Shown here: positions 31,850-41,814 of the stretch, piece by piece | Numbering within the stretch: position 1 is the stretch's first letter | Layout of the letters: each line of letters opens with the position of its first letter | Translations under genes and position numbers: made by a program | The notes under the pieces: model-generated | What the model saw: only the letters and a program-made list of their open reading frames with translations | Database searches by the model: none | What the model was told of the DNA's origin: nothing | NCBI GenBank assembly: GCA_963662175.1 | Contig: OY759221.1 | Location: forward strand, 17,450,027 to 17,514,026 | DNA: 64,000 bases | DNA from: Aradus depressus | Taxonomy: Eukaryota; Arthropoda; Insecta; Hemiptera; Aradidae | Direction: 5' to 3'

Positions 31850-32580
31850 TGGCTAAGGGTCAATTACAGTCTTATAGTCTTCCCCATAAATAAATACTAC
31901 ACAAATCTATTCAAAATCTAATATCTTTCTCTACAAGTAAATAACTTTATTTTATAACGTACTTGCAGCAATCTGACCAAAATTTCCTTTCTTTTTCTTG
32001 TATATTGTTGAATCGGAATAACTAACTGTCTAGCTACAAATATAATAAACGCATGGAGCCTCATCCAGATCTGGGAAACAGTAAATGTTTCTTGTTTCTC
32101 TTGGTGATAAGCTAATGAAATAAACGCGAAGGTGTTAGGATGGCATATAGAAGACGGAGACAATTCCCAACGGAATGATAAGGAGCCCCCTCCCTCGGAT
32201 GGCAAATATATTAAAATAAACAGGAGCCCAAGGGAGAAAAGGGTGGGAGGCAGTGTTCAGGTAAGGACCTAAATGAAATTCCACTGTCTTGGGGACTGGT
32301 GAGCCGTGCAATTTGTTATTGTCGCCAGAATCCCCCCACGGGAGCCAGGAATTCTTTATATTATCTTTCAAGATGACAGGAGCCCTTGGAAGAATTACAA
32401 GGCATTTTTCAATTTGTCTATTATCATTCGTGAAGGTCATGGCATATTTGGGGAGGTCGAGGGAGCGCATCTGGACGAATGTTTGAAATACCAGAGCCTA
32501 GGGAAGGTGTTCCAATCTTCGAAATTCTATCATAGATAAGATATACTAGGTGGAGAACCTTCTCAATACACCTGTAATTA
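31850..32580. other. No recognisable gene
   Basis: Overlapping open frames occur on both strands at 31918-32540, the longest 111 codons on the minus strand, but they conflict with one another and show no domain. It could be unique host DNA. Confidence 0.35.
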
Positions 32581-32968
32581 TAGGTTAGGTTTTATGACTC
32601 ATGCCCCGGCTTTAACTACAGTAGATATGACCTCGTAGTTAAAGCCGGGTGACGAAAGAGCGCTCTAGTAGTAGTAACTACTACCAGAGCGCTCTTTCGT
32701 CACTCTGGTGGACATGAGCCCGACTCTACTGTGGGAGTCCTAAATTTTGCTTACCCTAAATTTTTATTCACCTAGGGCAGGGGTCTTTAACGAGTACCTG
32801 ACATCGTACAGGCTCGGGACCGTCGCTTAACGTCCCATCCGAAGGACGGCGTGCTTAAGTTTATTTTACCTCCCAGATATAATAAACTAAGAGCCTCGGT
32901 CGGGTTTCGAACCCACGTTCTTGAGCTCAGAAGACAAGCACGCATACCACTGAGCTACCGGCGTCCTC
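32581..32968 (-). mobile_element. SINE-A with an internal inverted duplication
   Basis: Full-length minus copy starting TAGGTTAGG and ending with the head GAGCTACCGGCGTCCTC. Within the 3' part, 32649-32703 is a near-perfect palindrome made from the GTGACGAAAGAGCGCTC block and its complement, so part of the element was duplicated in inverted orientation. Its 5' flank is FB-E sequence at the same junction as the 29030 copy. Confidence 0.88.
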
Positions 32969-33030
32969 GTGAAAATAGTTGAACTTCCATTTAGTATTTG
33001 TTAAGTCGTGGCTGAAGATCTAGAAGGGTT
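32969..33030 (-). repeat. FB-E flank attached to SINE-A
   Basis: AATAGTTGAACTTCCATTTA, GTATTTGTTAAGTCGTGGCT, GAAGAT. This is FB-E in minus orientation, joined to the SINE head exactly as at 29018-29030. The opposite side of the SINE is not FB-E. Confidence 0.75.
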
Positions 33031-34034
33031 TTAACGCAGAGGTTGACTTATAAAACCATTAGACGAGCTTTAACACAGAAGTCGATTCATAAAAACGTTG
33101 GTGTAGAAGAGTTTTTACACAGAGAATCATAACATTCATGATCATAATATCAATGTAAGAAAAGAAACTGGTACACTTTATATAAAAGTTAACTAAATTC
33201 ATTGTTTTTATTTATTTTGTTGTCTTTGTTGTTATTTATTTAATAGAAGATTTCCAGTACTTATTAGAAATTTAAATGTCTGAAATGGATTTTTGTAGGA
33301 AACGATAAATGTAAAGATTAGAAGTCACTAGTCATATAAAAAAACTCTGCACGAGACTCGTTCTGCAGTCGACCCCCACTCATAAATTTTAAACAACTTT
33401 TTAATTGAACCATCACTTCAGCCTCGATTAAATATATGATTTAATTATGAACCGATAAAATTGAATTCAATCATACTTGGGCTATTATCAATTCTATCGT
33501 TACTTGCCAGCCGACGATGTCATTTCAAAAATAGTTTTGGTCAATGGTGCGGGATTAACACATTGGCCTGTTCCAGGGACGATAGTGAATGATATATGTA
33601 AGTGAGTGATACTGGGGTCCCCCTGAACGGAAGAAAGCGAACGTTAGCGAGCAGCCCGGGCTTCACAACACGCGACCTCCAAATTTTGTATGTGTGCTGT
33701 TGGTATGTTAGTATGTGTTAGTGTGCGTACGGAACAAGTAATAAAAAGTGGAGGTTGAGCTCTGTTCGTCTGATAGGCCCTGGTCACGTGACCTACTCAT
33801 TACAGTCTCTTTGTGACTCAGAGCCCTGTCATGGCTGTTTAAGGATTGGGAAACAGTTGAGTGATCCTGAACAACGTCAACCAGGCAAAAAGCGTCTAAT
33901 TCATCCAATCCAATATAGGATATCCTTTCCTGATTGGAATTCTTTAGGAATTCTCAACATTTAAAATATGTAGTTAATACCTGTATTCAGTGAGAAGTGT
34001 TCTGTGTTGAGTGGATAGGGGGAAAACTCTATTA
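33031..34034. other. No recognisable gene
   Basis: About 1 kb unassigned. The less AT-rich part 33540-33900 contains GTATGTGTTAGTGTGCGTAC and a frame of 66 codons without a recognisable domain. Confidence 0.4.
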
Positions 34035-34795
34035 TTACTGATACTTAACATTTTTGCAGAGATATTGTGAAACACTTAATAAAAAATATAAAGAAAAACT
34101 TATGTTGTTTTTTAATATTATCTATTTCACAAAATATATGGGAGTAGTTAGGTATTGCTACCATCTTCAACCACGACTTAACAAATAGATACTGGTTGTT
34201 GGGTCGCGCGAGGGGAAGCCAGAGCGGGTGAATTCGGGAACACGCCGAGAATCGATACCTGCGGTGTGTTCCTTGAACGACCTGTGGTGAGTGACTTGTG
34301 TGATTCATTGAACTACAAGTCAGTCGTCTCTTAACAACGAGAGAGACCAGTTGGACGCCACGCGGGGTGGACTGAGAGTCTGGGTCGAGCCAGCACGCGG
34401 TGTGCGGAATGGATTCGTCCTTATTACCATGCGGGTATAAGGTGAGTCGTTAGTTACCATGCGGAAGTGAGTTGTTTATTACCACGCGGGTATAAAGTGA
34501 GTCGTCTGTTACCAAGCACAGTAAGTGAGTGACTTGTGTAGTTCCCACGCGGTATGGGACTTATTATTGAACAACTGACTTTGTGTTCGTTACCACGCGG
34601 TTTTGTAATAAGGGTGTTGTCCAAATAAATATATCTCTTGTTCTACTCGAAGTTCTCATTAACCTGTACCCAAACCCAACACTGGTCGTGGCTAAAGATG
34701 GTAGAAATACCGAAAGTATTCCCATATATTTCAAATTGTGAAATTGACAATATTTTTTAAAAACATACGTTTTTCTTTATATTTTTTAATATTAT
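34035..34795. repeat. FB-E copy split by a solo LTR
   Basis: Left part 34035-34191 (CTTAACATTTTTGCAGAGAT, TATTGTGAAACACTTAATAA, ATTATCTATTTCACAAAATA, CATCTTCAACCACGACTTAA). Right part 34687-34795 is its inverted complement (GTCGTGGCTAAAGATGGTAG, AAATACCGAAAGTATTCCCA). Before the LTR inserted, the two met as one foldback with a short loop. Confidence 0.82.
34197..34681. mobile_element. Solo LTR, 485 bp, 5-bp target duplication
   Basis: It begins TGTTGGGT and ends ACCCAACA, an 8-bp inverted terminus with TG...CA. CTGGT is duplicated at 34192-34196 and 34682-34686. AATAAA is present at about 34624, so the LTR probably reads on the plus strand. Its middle has four or more imperfect repeats around TTACCACGCGGGTATAA and GTGAGTCGT. 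A single LTR with no internal region is the product of LTR-LTR recombination. The superfamily (Gypsy or BEL) is not decidable here. Confidence 0.88.
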
Positions 34796-34799
34796 TATT

Positions 34800-35170
34800 T
34801 GTGAGACGTTCGGCAAGTAATATCTTAATATATCTACATTTAAATCCATTTATTTAGAATCTAGATAGATCTAGATAGATCAACTTACAAAAAGTTACAC
34901 GTAGTTTAGCATAGATGGACAAACCTAAAATAAAATAAACAAATGAAAAATAAATAAATAAAATAAACAAAGATATTTAACGTTTAAATGAAATATTAAA
35001 TAATATCTGCAGTCAACAAGCACACTTGAGTACGCTGCATAGTTAAATTGAATTTTTTTTAAATTACAAAAATGATAATCTTATTTAACAATTTTTAGGA
35101 TAGTAGAAAAAAGAAGGAAAAATTTAAGAATAAAAAAAAAATACTTAAAAAATAAATAAATATAAAATGA
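34800..35170. other. No recognisable gene
   Basis: AT-rich, with TAGATCTAGATAGATC repeats at 34862-34880. Nothing else identified. Confidence 0.4.
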
Positions 35171-35176
35171 AATATA

Positions 35177-35496
35177 GAGGGTGCCGGTAGCTCAGTGGCA
35201 TGCGTGCTTGTCTCCTGAGCTCAAGAAAGTGGGTTCGAAACCCGACCGAGGCCTTTAGTTTATTTTATCTGGGAGGTAAAATAAACTTAAGCACGCCGTC
35301 CTTCGGATGGGACGTTAAGCGATGGTCCCGAGCCTGTACGATGACAGGTACTCACTAAAAATTTAGGGTAGGCAAAATTTAGGACTCCCACAGTAGAGTC
35401 GGGCTCATGTCCACCAGAGTGACGAAAGAACGCTCTGGTAGTAGGCGATATGACCTTGTAGTTAAAGCCCGGGCATGAGTCATAAAACCTAACCTA
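35177..35496 (+). mobile_element. SINE-A, full length with small internal deletion
   Basis: Intact head and tail (AACCTAACCTA). The CGTTAAAGACCCCTGCCC block is missing. A SINE-B copy lies 15 bases downstream in the same orientation. Confidence 0.9.
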
Positions 35497-35511
35497 CCAA
35501 CCCCTTTTTTG

Positions 35512-35661
35512 GAGCCATGGTGGACGTGCGGGCTAGAGCGTGGGGCATTGGTCGCATGGTCTCATCTTGGTTTGCGGGGTCGAATCCCGTCCGGGAGCGA
35601 GTTTTATTTCGAAAATATAACTCCCATAATATGCATCGTACATAAGGCCAAAAAAAAAAAA
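35512..35661 (+). mobile_element. SINE-B, internally deleted
   Basis: Head GTGCGGGCTAGAGCG, B box GGGTCGAATCCC (one base deleted), GAGTTTTATTTCG, then a deletion of the CATGGATGTCG segment, ATATGCATCGTACATAAGGCC and poly-A at 35649-35661. Confidence 0.82.
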
Positions 35662-35735
35662 CTTTTTTACAGACCCTACTCCCTCTTTCAAATTCACTTC
35701 ATACTGTCGAATGTCCAGTTACGGCCATTACCCAT
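35662..35735. repeat. FB-G arm fragment
   Basis: CTTTTTTACAGACC, CTCCCTCTTTCAAATTCACTT, CATACTG: one arm of FB-G. Confidence 0.5.
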
Positions 35736-35979
35736 ATTTTTTTTATATTTGATATCTATTGTCTTGCTCTTACTGCAGCTCCGTCTATACTCACTAAATT
35801 TTTGCAAGTACTCTAGCTTCCACCGTACGGTCTCCCTAAGGGTGTTCGTCTATTCGCTTCTAGTACCAGACAAACAATGGAAATCAGCCGAACTCATGTT
35901 GAGATTTTTGCATTAATATACATGAGACACAGCGAAGACATGGAGGTCTAGTGTAGGTCAAGTGTTGACACTCTTGCAG

Positions 35980-36125
35980 CGGAGAACAGCGCTAATTACA
36001 TGGGTGTTAAAGCCGTGGACATTGTTACCAGGAGTTCTTCAAGGATCCTACTCTAGAACTCTCCTCCACGCCTTGCAGATGACGTTCTAATTTCGCTTCA
36101 CAGCTTGCTCGAGGGCACTTGTTCC
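35980..36125 (+). pseudogene. Reverse transcriptase palm fragment (LINE)
   Basis: One frame gives TLLPGVLQGSYSRTLLHAL. After a one-base shift the next gives ADDVLISLHSLLEGT. These are the GVPQGS and (F/Y)ADD motifs of reverse transcriptase in the right order and about the right distance for a shrunken copy. It is the only place in the window where the catalytic ADD remains. Clade not resolved. Confidence 0.5.
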
Positions 36126-36304
36126 CCTCTGGGTTTTTTTGTTTTTTTTTTATTCAAAGTCTTTCCAAGCCACACGCTTCTTTACCAAACGACTATCTTT
36201 GAAGTATATCAGAGCGGAATTGAGAAATATCGATCTCTTATGGTCCATCTTCTACCAACCCCTCTGGTTCTGAGCTGCATTCAACCACTTTCTTCTTTCA
36301 TTAA

Positions 36305-36560
36305 AATGAAATTTTCTTGTTACTGCCCCAGCTACACAAAGTATAGAGAAAGTTATAAAATAGGTCCGAAATTGTTGAAATTGCTATGAAATTTCATGTT
36401 TTCCGATTCCGTGATTTAAAAAATGAAAAAAACATTTCCTGTCTGTGTATGTAACGAGAACTCTCGATATAATAAATACGCTGACATGTAAATACATAAA
36501 AAATGATCATTTCAAAAATGAAAAAAAAAAATCTTTATATTTGTCTCTGAACATAACTCC
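36305..36560 (+). repeat. Rep-C, plus orientation
   Basis: TACTGCCCCAGCTACACAAA, GTATAGAGAAAGTTATAAAA, AATTTCATGTTTTCCGATTC, GTCTGTGTATGTAACG, AACTCTCGATATAATAAATA. The second half is missing. Confidence 0.7.
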
Positions 36561-36587
36561 CAATAGAATGAATGTAGTTAAGTAGAG

Positions 36588-36845
36588 ACCAGACTCATTC
36601 CTGGGCTTTAGCTATAAGGTCATATCGCCTACTACCAAAGAGTATACATTATTCAATTTATTTATCGCCCTGGTCCACATCAGCCCGACTCTGGGAGTCA
36701 TAAATTTTGCCTACTCTAAATTTTTATTCACCTAAGGTCGCTTAACGTCCCATCTGAAGGATGGCGTGCTCACGATTTTTTCACCTCCAAGATAAAGAAC
36801 CTAAATGCCTCGGCCGGGTTTCAAACCAGCGATCATGAGTCCACA
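36588..36845 (-). mobile_element. SINE-A, diverged
   Basis: GGTCATATCGCCTACTACCA, TAAATTTTGCCTACTCTAAA, TTTTTATTCACCTAAGG, CGTCCCATCTGAAGGATGG, GGGTTTCAAACCAGCGATC. A foreign AT-rich insertion sits in the AGAGCGCTC block. No tail. Confidence 0.75.
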
Positions 36846-36878
36846 TTAGATTCTCTATGTTATGAATGTTTTTGGAAA

Positions 36879-37195
36879 GTTTTTTTTTTTTGGCTTTTAT
36901 TCATAAAGATGCAACTGTTGCTAGGGGGCAACAACCAGCATCTACGCTGGTAGGTATGGAGACGTTGGCGTGAATGGCATGTGAGAGGAAGGCCACCCAG
37001 TGGTAGGTCCTCGGGACGAAAATTTATATTAATTATAAAAACAAGGGAAAAAAAAAATAAAATAAAAAAAAAAAATAATAATAATAATAATAATTTAAAA
37101 AAAATAAATAAATAAATAAAAAGGAATTGAAAGACAACTTTGATGGAATGGGTAAGAGAGATGGTAAAAGTAAAGGGAAATAATGTAAGTAATGT
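36879..37195 (-). mobile_element. Jockey copy 6, 3' UTR only
   Basis: Poly-A (poly-T 36879-36890), AGATGCAACTGTTGCTAGGG, GTGAGAGGAAGGCCACCCAG, GTGGTAGGTCCTCGGGACGA, then A-rich UTR with (AAT)n and (AAAT)n, ending at GGAAATAATG. No coding sequence was copied, so reverse transcription stopped within the UTR. Confidence 0.85.
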
Positions 37196-37199
37196 AACG

Positions 37200-39045
37200 G
37201 AAGGAATTAACACTCAACACTCATGTACGATGTTTATCGAGCTAATCCATTGTTTACACTTTACCTTATGCATTTAATATTGTAAACATAACGTATTTCT
37301 CATTATAAACAAACATTTGTCAATAAACCTGTGACCGGGGGGGCAGGAATTCTTAAATTCTAATCCAATAAAGCTATTAGTTATTTCGAAGTTTTGAAGT
37401 GGACACAATGCAGTGGGGCCCCGCGCCCGGACCCCAGTACATATTTCGTATTTTTCTGTTTCCATTTCATCTGTTCATCTAATTTTGTTTCTGAAAAAGA
37501 TTTGAACTCGTTGAACAGTCTACTTTCGTCGATCTACCTGCAATTTTCAAAAAAAAAAAAAAAATATAACATGTAAAAAAAAAAGTAAAAAATGATATTC
37601 GGAGTTTAAAATTAAAAAAAAATAAATAAATAAAAGTTAAGCCATTTAGCCAAAATACCTTTAATACTTTTCATTAAATTTAGAGCGCAACATGGTGGCC
37701 GAGCTGAGAACTAAAACAGGGACATTTAACCTTAAAATAGGAATTCATTAGACTGTTTTAAATAAACCATATAAAGACTTGGAGAAAGAGATACGTCAGA
37801 GGTACACATCTTTATTTGCTCAGAGCACTTCATCACTAATCTATGTACAAAGCTGCTTTATTGAAATCCTCATCATCTTTAATCTGAAGAATTGAGGGGT
37901 AGCTTTCTGAAGGGCTGTTGAAAAAATAATTAAGAAGGGATCTTTCTGGTTCATCAAAGAGGATACAAGAAACTTTTGGGCTCTAATAAAGAAAATATTA
38001 ATAATCTGGAGGATAGTCAATTTGTCCAATTGGGTTCGTTTGATGAGTCACATGTGGACGGACAGGTTTTTAATTATCAACTAAGACGATGCTGAGGGTT
38101 AGGGGAGACAAAGAGGATTAGCTGTGTCTCTAATATCATGGATACCAGAGGGGGTTGGTGCACTTGAGGGGCATCCAACACTGATCCGTCGGTATTTGTC
38201 AATGAGAGATTTAATGCAATTCGTCATACCTCATAGAATATTCGGTTTAGAGTATATCATGTCGAAAATTATTCAATAATCCGCATCTAGAAGTGTAGTA
38301 GAGTGTCCGAATCCGATGCATCAAAAATTATTAATTTATTATTATATTGAGTATTGAGGCATGCGCAGTTGTGGCGCACGACTCTCCTGGCGGATTTTTC
38401 CTGTACTGAATAAGGAAGGATATTTTTTGAAGGTTATTGAGGTTAGGTTTTTAATGGTTTTTTTGCGGAATCCATTATGCAGTATACAAAACAATTAAAA
38501 ACACTGTAATTATTAATATTTATATTAACAAATAAAACACTTTTAAAATTAAAATAACAAACAATCTAGCTTATCAGCGCATATCACTTGTTTATAACCT
38601 GCTCACACGAAACTAGTTGAGGTTACTTTTGACAGTTAAAATCCTCTTTCCAATCCGATTTGGAATCGATCTGAACCCACTCCATGAAAACCCTTGTCAA
38701 TTTTCAAACCTTGTTCAATATTCAAATCGACTTGAAATGCATGAAAACGTAGTAATAGTTAATTTATATTTTTACTTTCTTATACCTAAATTTTAAAAAT
38801 ATGTAGCGCATCCCATTTGGTATAGAAATTGGTCTAGGGTAGAGTAGGTTCCTTGGAATAAGGGGAGGAATTGGAACACCTAATACTTCGCTCTGGCCCC
38901 AGCGGCAGCATCTGCCATGGACTGGTTTCCAGTGCTGGTGCCAGTAACCACAGCCGCTTGGATGCAACCCCAACATTCGTGCCGAAAACCGAATTCATCT
39001 TGAAATGTACTTTTGGAACACATATTTTTAGAATTTTTTTTGATT
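37200..39045. other. No recognisable gene
   Basis: 1.85 kb unassigned. A GC-richer patch at 38870-38990 borders the next LINE but has no recognisable coding homology. A (GGGGGGGC)-type run lies at 37338-37345. Confidence 0.4.
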
Positions 39046-39648
39046 TATCCGAAAACGGTTAGTCCTATCGAAAAATTAATTTATACAAAAAATTACTACA
39101 TCATACAATGGGTACCGGGACACGTGAATCTGTATGGGAATGAGAGGGTTGACTCGTTGGCCAAACAGACAGAAGAGTTGAGAGAAGAGAGATGGGAACA
39201 GTACGTACCTGTGTACGACCTATTTCAGGAGGTCAGACGGGAGACAGGAGAGAGATGGAGGAAGAGCTTCGAGGAAACATGTCACACCAAGGGACAGTTC
39301 TACTACAGGATCCAGGAGAGTCCCAGGCAGGTCCCCTGGTTCACCAGGACAGGCAGACAGCTTAGCAGGACACAGATCGTTATCCTGACCAGGATAAGAA
39401 CCGGCCACGGAAGGGTTAACAAGTACCTTCATCTAATGAGACTCGCTGATACTCCGAACTGCGATATATGTGGGGATATTGAAGATATGTTACACATCTT
39501 TGTGTCCTGTATAAAATATGATGATTCACGACAGGGATGCGAAATGTTGCAGAACGCTGAAAGTTTTCTGAAACAATTAGTAAATTCTAAAGCCAAATTC
39601 ATTCCTAGTGTACTCCAATTTATGAAACGGAATAACATAGAAATTTAG
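39046..39648 (+). pseudogene. LINE RNase H domain and C-terminal CCHC region
   Basis: A single open frame of about 200 codons reads IIQWVPGHVNLYGNERVDSL (RNase H motif WxPGHxxxxGNExxDxLA), WRKSFEETCHTKGQFYYRIQ, LTRIRTGHGRVNKYLHLMRL, CDICGDIEDMLHIFVSC (C-x2-C-x7-H-x4-C), ending MKRNNIEI. It is the longest uninterrupted TE reading frame in the window. Lacking RT and endonuclease, it is a dead 3' fragment. Confidence 0.85.
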
Positions 39649-39846
39649 CAAAGGAAGGGGACCATGGAGGGTGGGGGGTGGGGGCTGGGGTGGGGCTCAT
39701 GGCTTGCTTCGTTGGGGGCCTTCTGTTTCCGCCCCGGGTCTCTCTATCCCTCCTGGGTTTCCTCAAAGATCTTGTGTCCGGCTATATAGGGCAATTACGC
39801 CTTGGAGCCAAAAAAAAAAATATAAAAAAAAAAAAAAAAAAAAAAA
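39046..39846 (+). mobile_element. RNase H LINE, 5'-truncated, with 3' UTR and poly-A
   Basis: Coding tail to 39648, a G-rich 3' UTR (39660-39770), then an interrupted poly-A at 39810-39846 after CGCCTTGGAGCC. It is a different lineage from the I-type elements at 15.4 and 30.2 kb. Confidence 0.8.
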
Positions 39847-39892
39847 TGTTCCTTATAAAATTTTCAGTCGCTACTAAATCCACAAATCACTC

Positions 39893-39915
39893 CCCCCCCC
39901 CCCCCCCCCCCCCCC
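39893..39915. repeat. Poly-C tract
   Basis: About 23 C in a row with a short CTCTCCCCC extension; probably length-variable. Confidence 0.9.
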
Positions 39916-39924
39916 TCTCCCCCG

Positions 39925-40030
39925 CTGTCGAGAATGTCACATTCAGAATTACGCGGTTCATTGTGATTTTGAAAAGGGGAGATGGGGAGAGAATGATCTG
40001 TAAGCATTGTTTGTATAAGAAGGTCCTCTA
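39925..40030 (+). repeat. FB-G right arm
   Basis: GTGATTTTGAAAAGGGGAGA, TGGGGAGAGAATGATCTG, GTATAAGAAGGTCCTCTAAT. Confidence 0.55.
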
Positions 40031-40039
40031 ATTACTCTT

Positions 40040-40232
40040 GAGGGCACTGGTAGCTCAGAGGTAGCGTGTTTATTCACTGAGCTCAAGATCGCGGGTTCGA
40101 AATCCGGCCCAGGTCCTTAGGTTTATTATTTGGAAGATAAGTGAACAAAAGTTGATCCCACCGTCCTTCCGTTGGAACTTAACTTTGGTAGCCAAAATTT
40201 AGGATTTCCACAGTAGAGTCAAAAATTAGTCA
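40040..40232 (+). mobile_element. SINE-A-like, diverged, 3'-truncated
   Basis: Head GGTAGCTCAGAGGTAGCGTG and B box GCGGGTTCGAAATCC, then CCACCGTCCTTCCGTTGG and AAAATTTAGGATTTCCACAG. It resembles the 16187 copy in AGAGGTAGCG/GATCGCGGG. Confidence 0.7.
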
Positions 40233-40234
40233 AC

Positions 40235-40739
40235 TTTGATTATTTAATTTTTTATTTTTTTTATTTTTATTTTTAATTTTTTATTCTACAACAATAACAA
40301 TAAGCAGAAGTGATGACTAAGAAGACATGATAAAATAATAAGTAATACAAAATATTTAAAACATAATAAGAAGGAAAAAAAAAAGAAATGAATAATAGAA
40401 AATAAGCAAACATATACAAAAATAATAAACAGAATACATAATAAAATGAAAGAGATAAAATAAAAAAAATAAAAATAAAATAAACTAAAAATAACTAAAT
40501 AAAATAATTAAAAAATATAAGAAACTGGACGAGGACAGCACCAGCAGGACTCCAGCACACTGCCATATAGCACTCTCCAACTAGTGGAGAGGGGAGGAGG
40601 CGGCGGGAGACCAGCGCTGACCCTCCCACCACACTGCCCAACCATCCACTGTCCAGCAGTGGAGGAAGACCAGGAGGCGGGGCGTCGAAAGGATAGAGAG
40701 GCGTGAGGGGAGAATCCGTTCATCACCAGCACTCCCTTA
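40235..40739. other. No recognisable gene
   Basis: A-rich simple sequence (40380-40510), then a GC-rich patch 40525-40730 with an imperfect foldback (CCAGCAGGACTCCAGCA, GGAGGCGGCGGGAGACC). No domain found in either strand. Confidence 0.4.
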
Positions 40740-40744
40740 AAAAT

Positions 40745-40930
40745 GGATATTAAACAGAATTAGAGAATTACTTCCCAATTTGGTTCAAAATCTATAGGAC
40801 TCTTATTGAGGGACTTACATCCACAGTTATTAAGATTTTGGAGTTAGGCTTTCACCTCGGATCCCCCATTTCCCCTTGGCCGATTTGGCTAAAAATTCAT
40901 GATATATCGCACCTCTAAAAGAATAAAAAC
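40745..40930 (-). repeat. Rep-C fragment, minus orientation
   Basis: AATTACTTCCCAATTTGG, GACTTACATCCACAGTTATT, CCCCTTGGCCGATTTGGCTA, AAAATTCATGATATATCGCA. Confidence 0.6.
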
Positions 40931-41636
40931 GTAATTGTAAAATTGCCCTTTTTTGAGATTGGTTCGCAAATGTGTCATCAAATTTTCTTTTCGATTGGAG
41001 TATTAAGAAAAATATTATCTCTAAGACATGATTCTAGAGTTCGCTAATATCTTAAATTTTTAATCAAATATACACTGTTAGACATCTTTGCTTCGACTCC
41101 TGAAAAGTATTTGTTAATAGCTACTGACAACTATTCAAGAATGTTTTTAAAACTGGTTGGCAACCATAGGATTATTTACTGGATCGAAACTCTATAATAA
41201 ATTTTGTCCCAAATATACATTTTGACAATATGGGTATTACAGAGTACGGAGGGTAACCCAATTGAGGTAGAGGTAGATATAAACATCAATTATTGCTAAC
41301 CTATGTATATTTCCTGGATTATACCAGAACCCATTGATTACCTCTCATTAGTGACTTGTACAAGGGCTGCATCAGAACCCTACCAGGGGTGTTTGTTTAG
41401 GGTACAACATAGCTCTACCTACGTATCTGTAGATATTTACGTTATTATATGATACTGATACGAACTGAATCATGTATATTAGTTTGTAGGTCATTTCATG
41501 TATTCATTCTTGATATAGCCAGGGATAAGTTACATTTAGTAAATTTAATATTCGAACTTACCATTGTCATTGTTAATTGATTTATTCAGTTTGTTACTTT
41601 AGTCAATTGCTCTGAACTAACTTAACTTCGTTAACT
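40931..41636. other. No recognisable gene
   Basis: AT-rich and unassigned apart from faint Rep-D-like words near 40970-41100. Confidence 0.35.
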
Positions 41637-41800
41637 TCTAGGTCATATTGCCTACTACCAGAGCCAACTTTCGCCGCTATAGTGGACATGAGCCCGACTG
41701 AGAGTCCTAATGTAGCCTACCCAAGGTTTTTTCACCTCCCAGATAAATAAATAAGTGCCTCAGTAAGCTAGCACGCATACCACTAAGCTACCGGTGCTCT
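41637..41800 (-). mobile_element. SINE-A, diverged
   Basis: GGTCATATTGCCTACTACCA, GTGGACATGAGCCCGACTG, TTTTTTCACCTCCCAGATAA, ATACCACTAAGCTACCGG. Middle parts and the B box are deleted. Confidence 0.75.
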
Positions 41801-41814
41801 CCAGAGTTTGTTAC

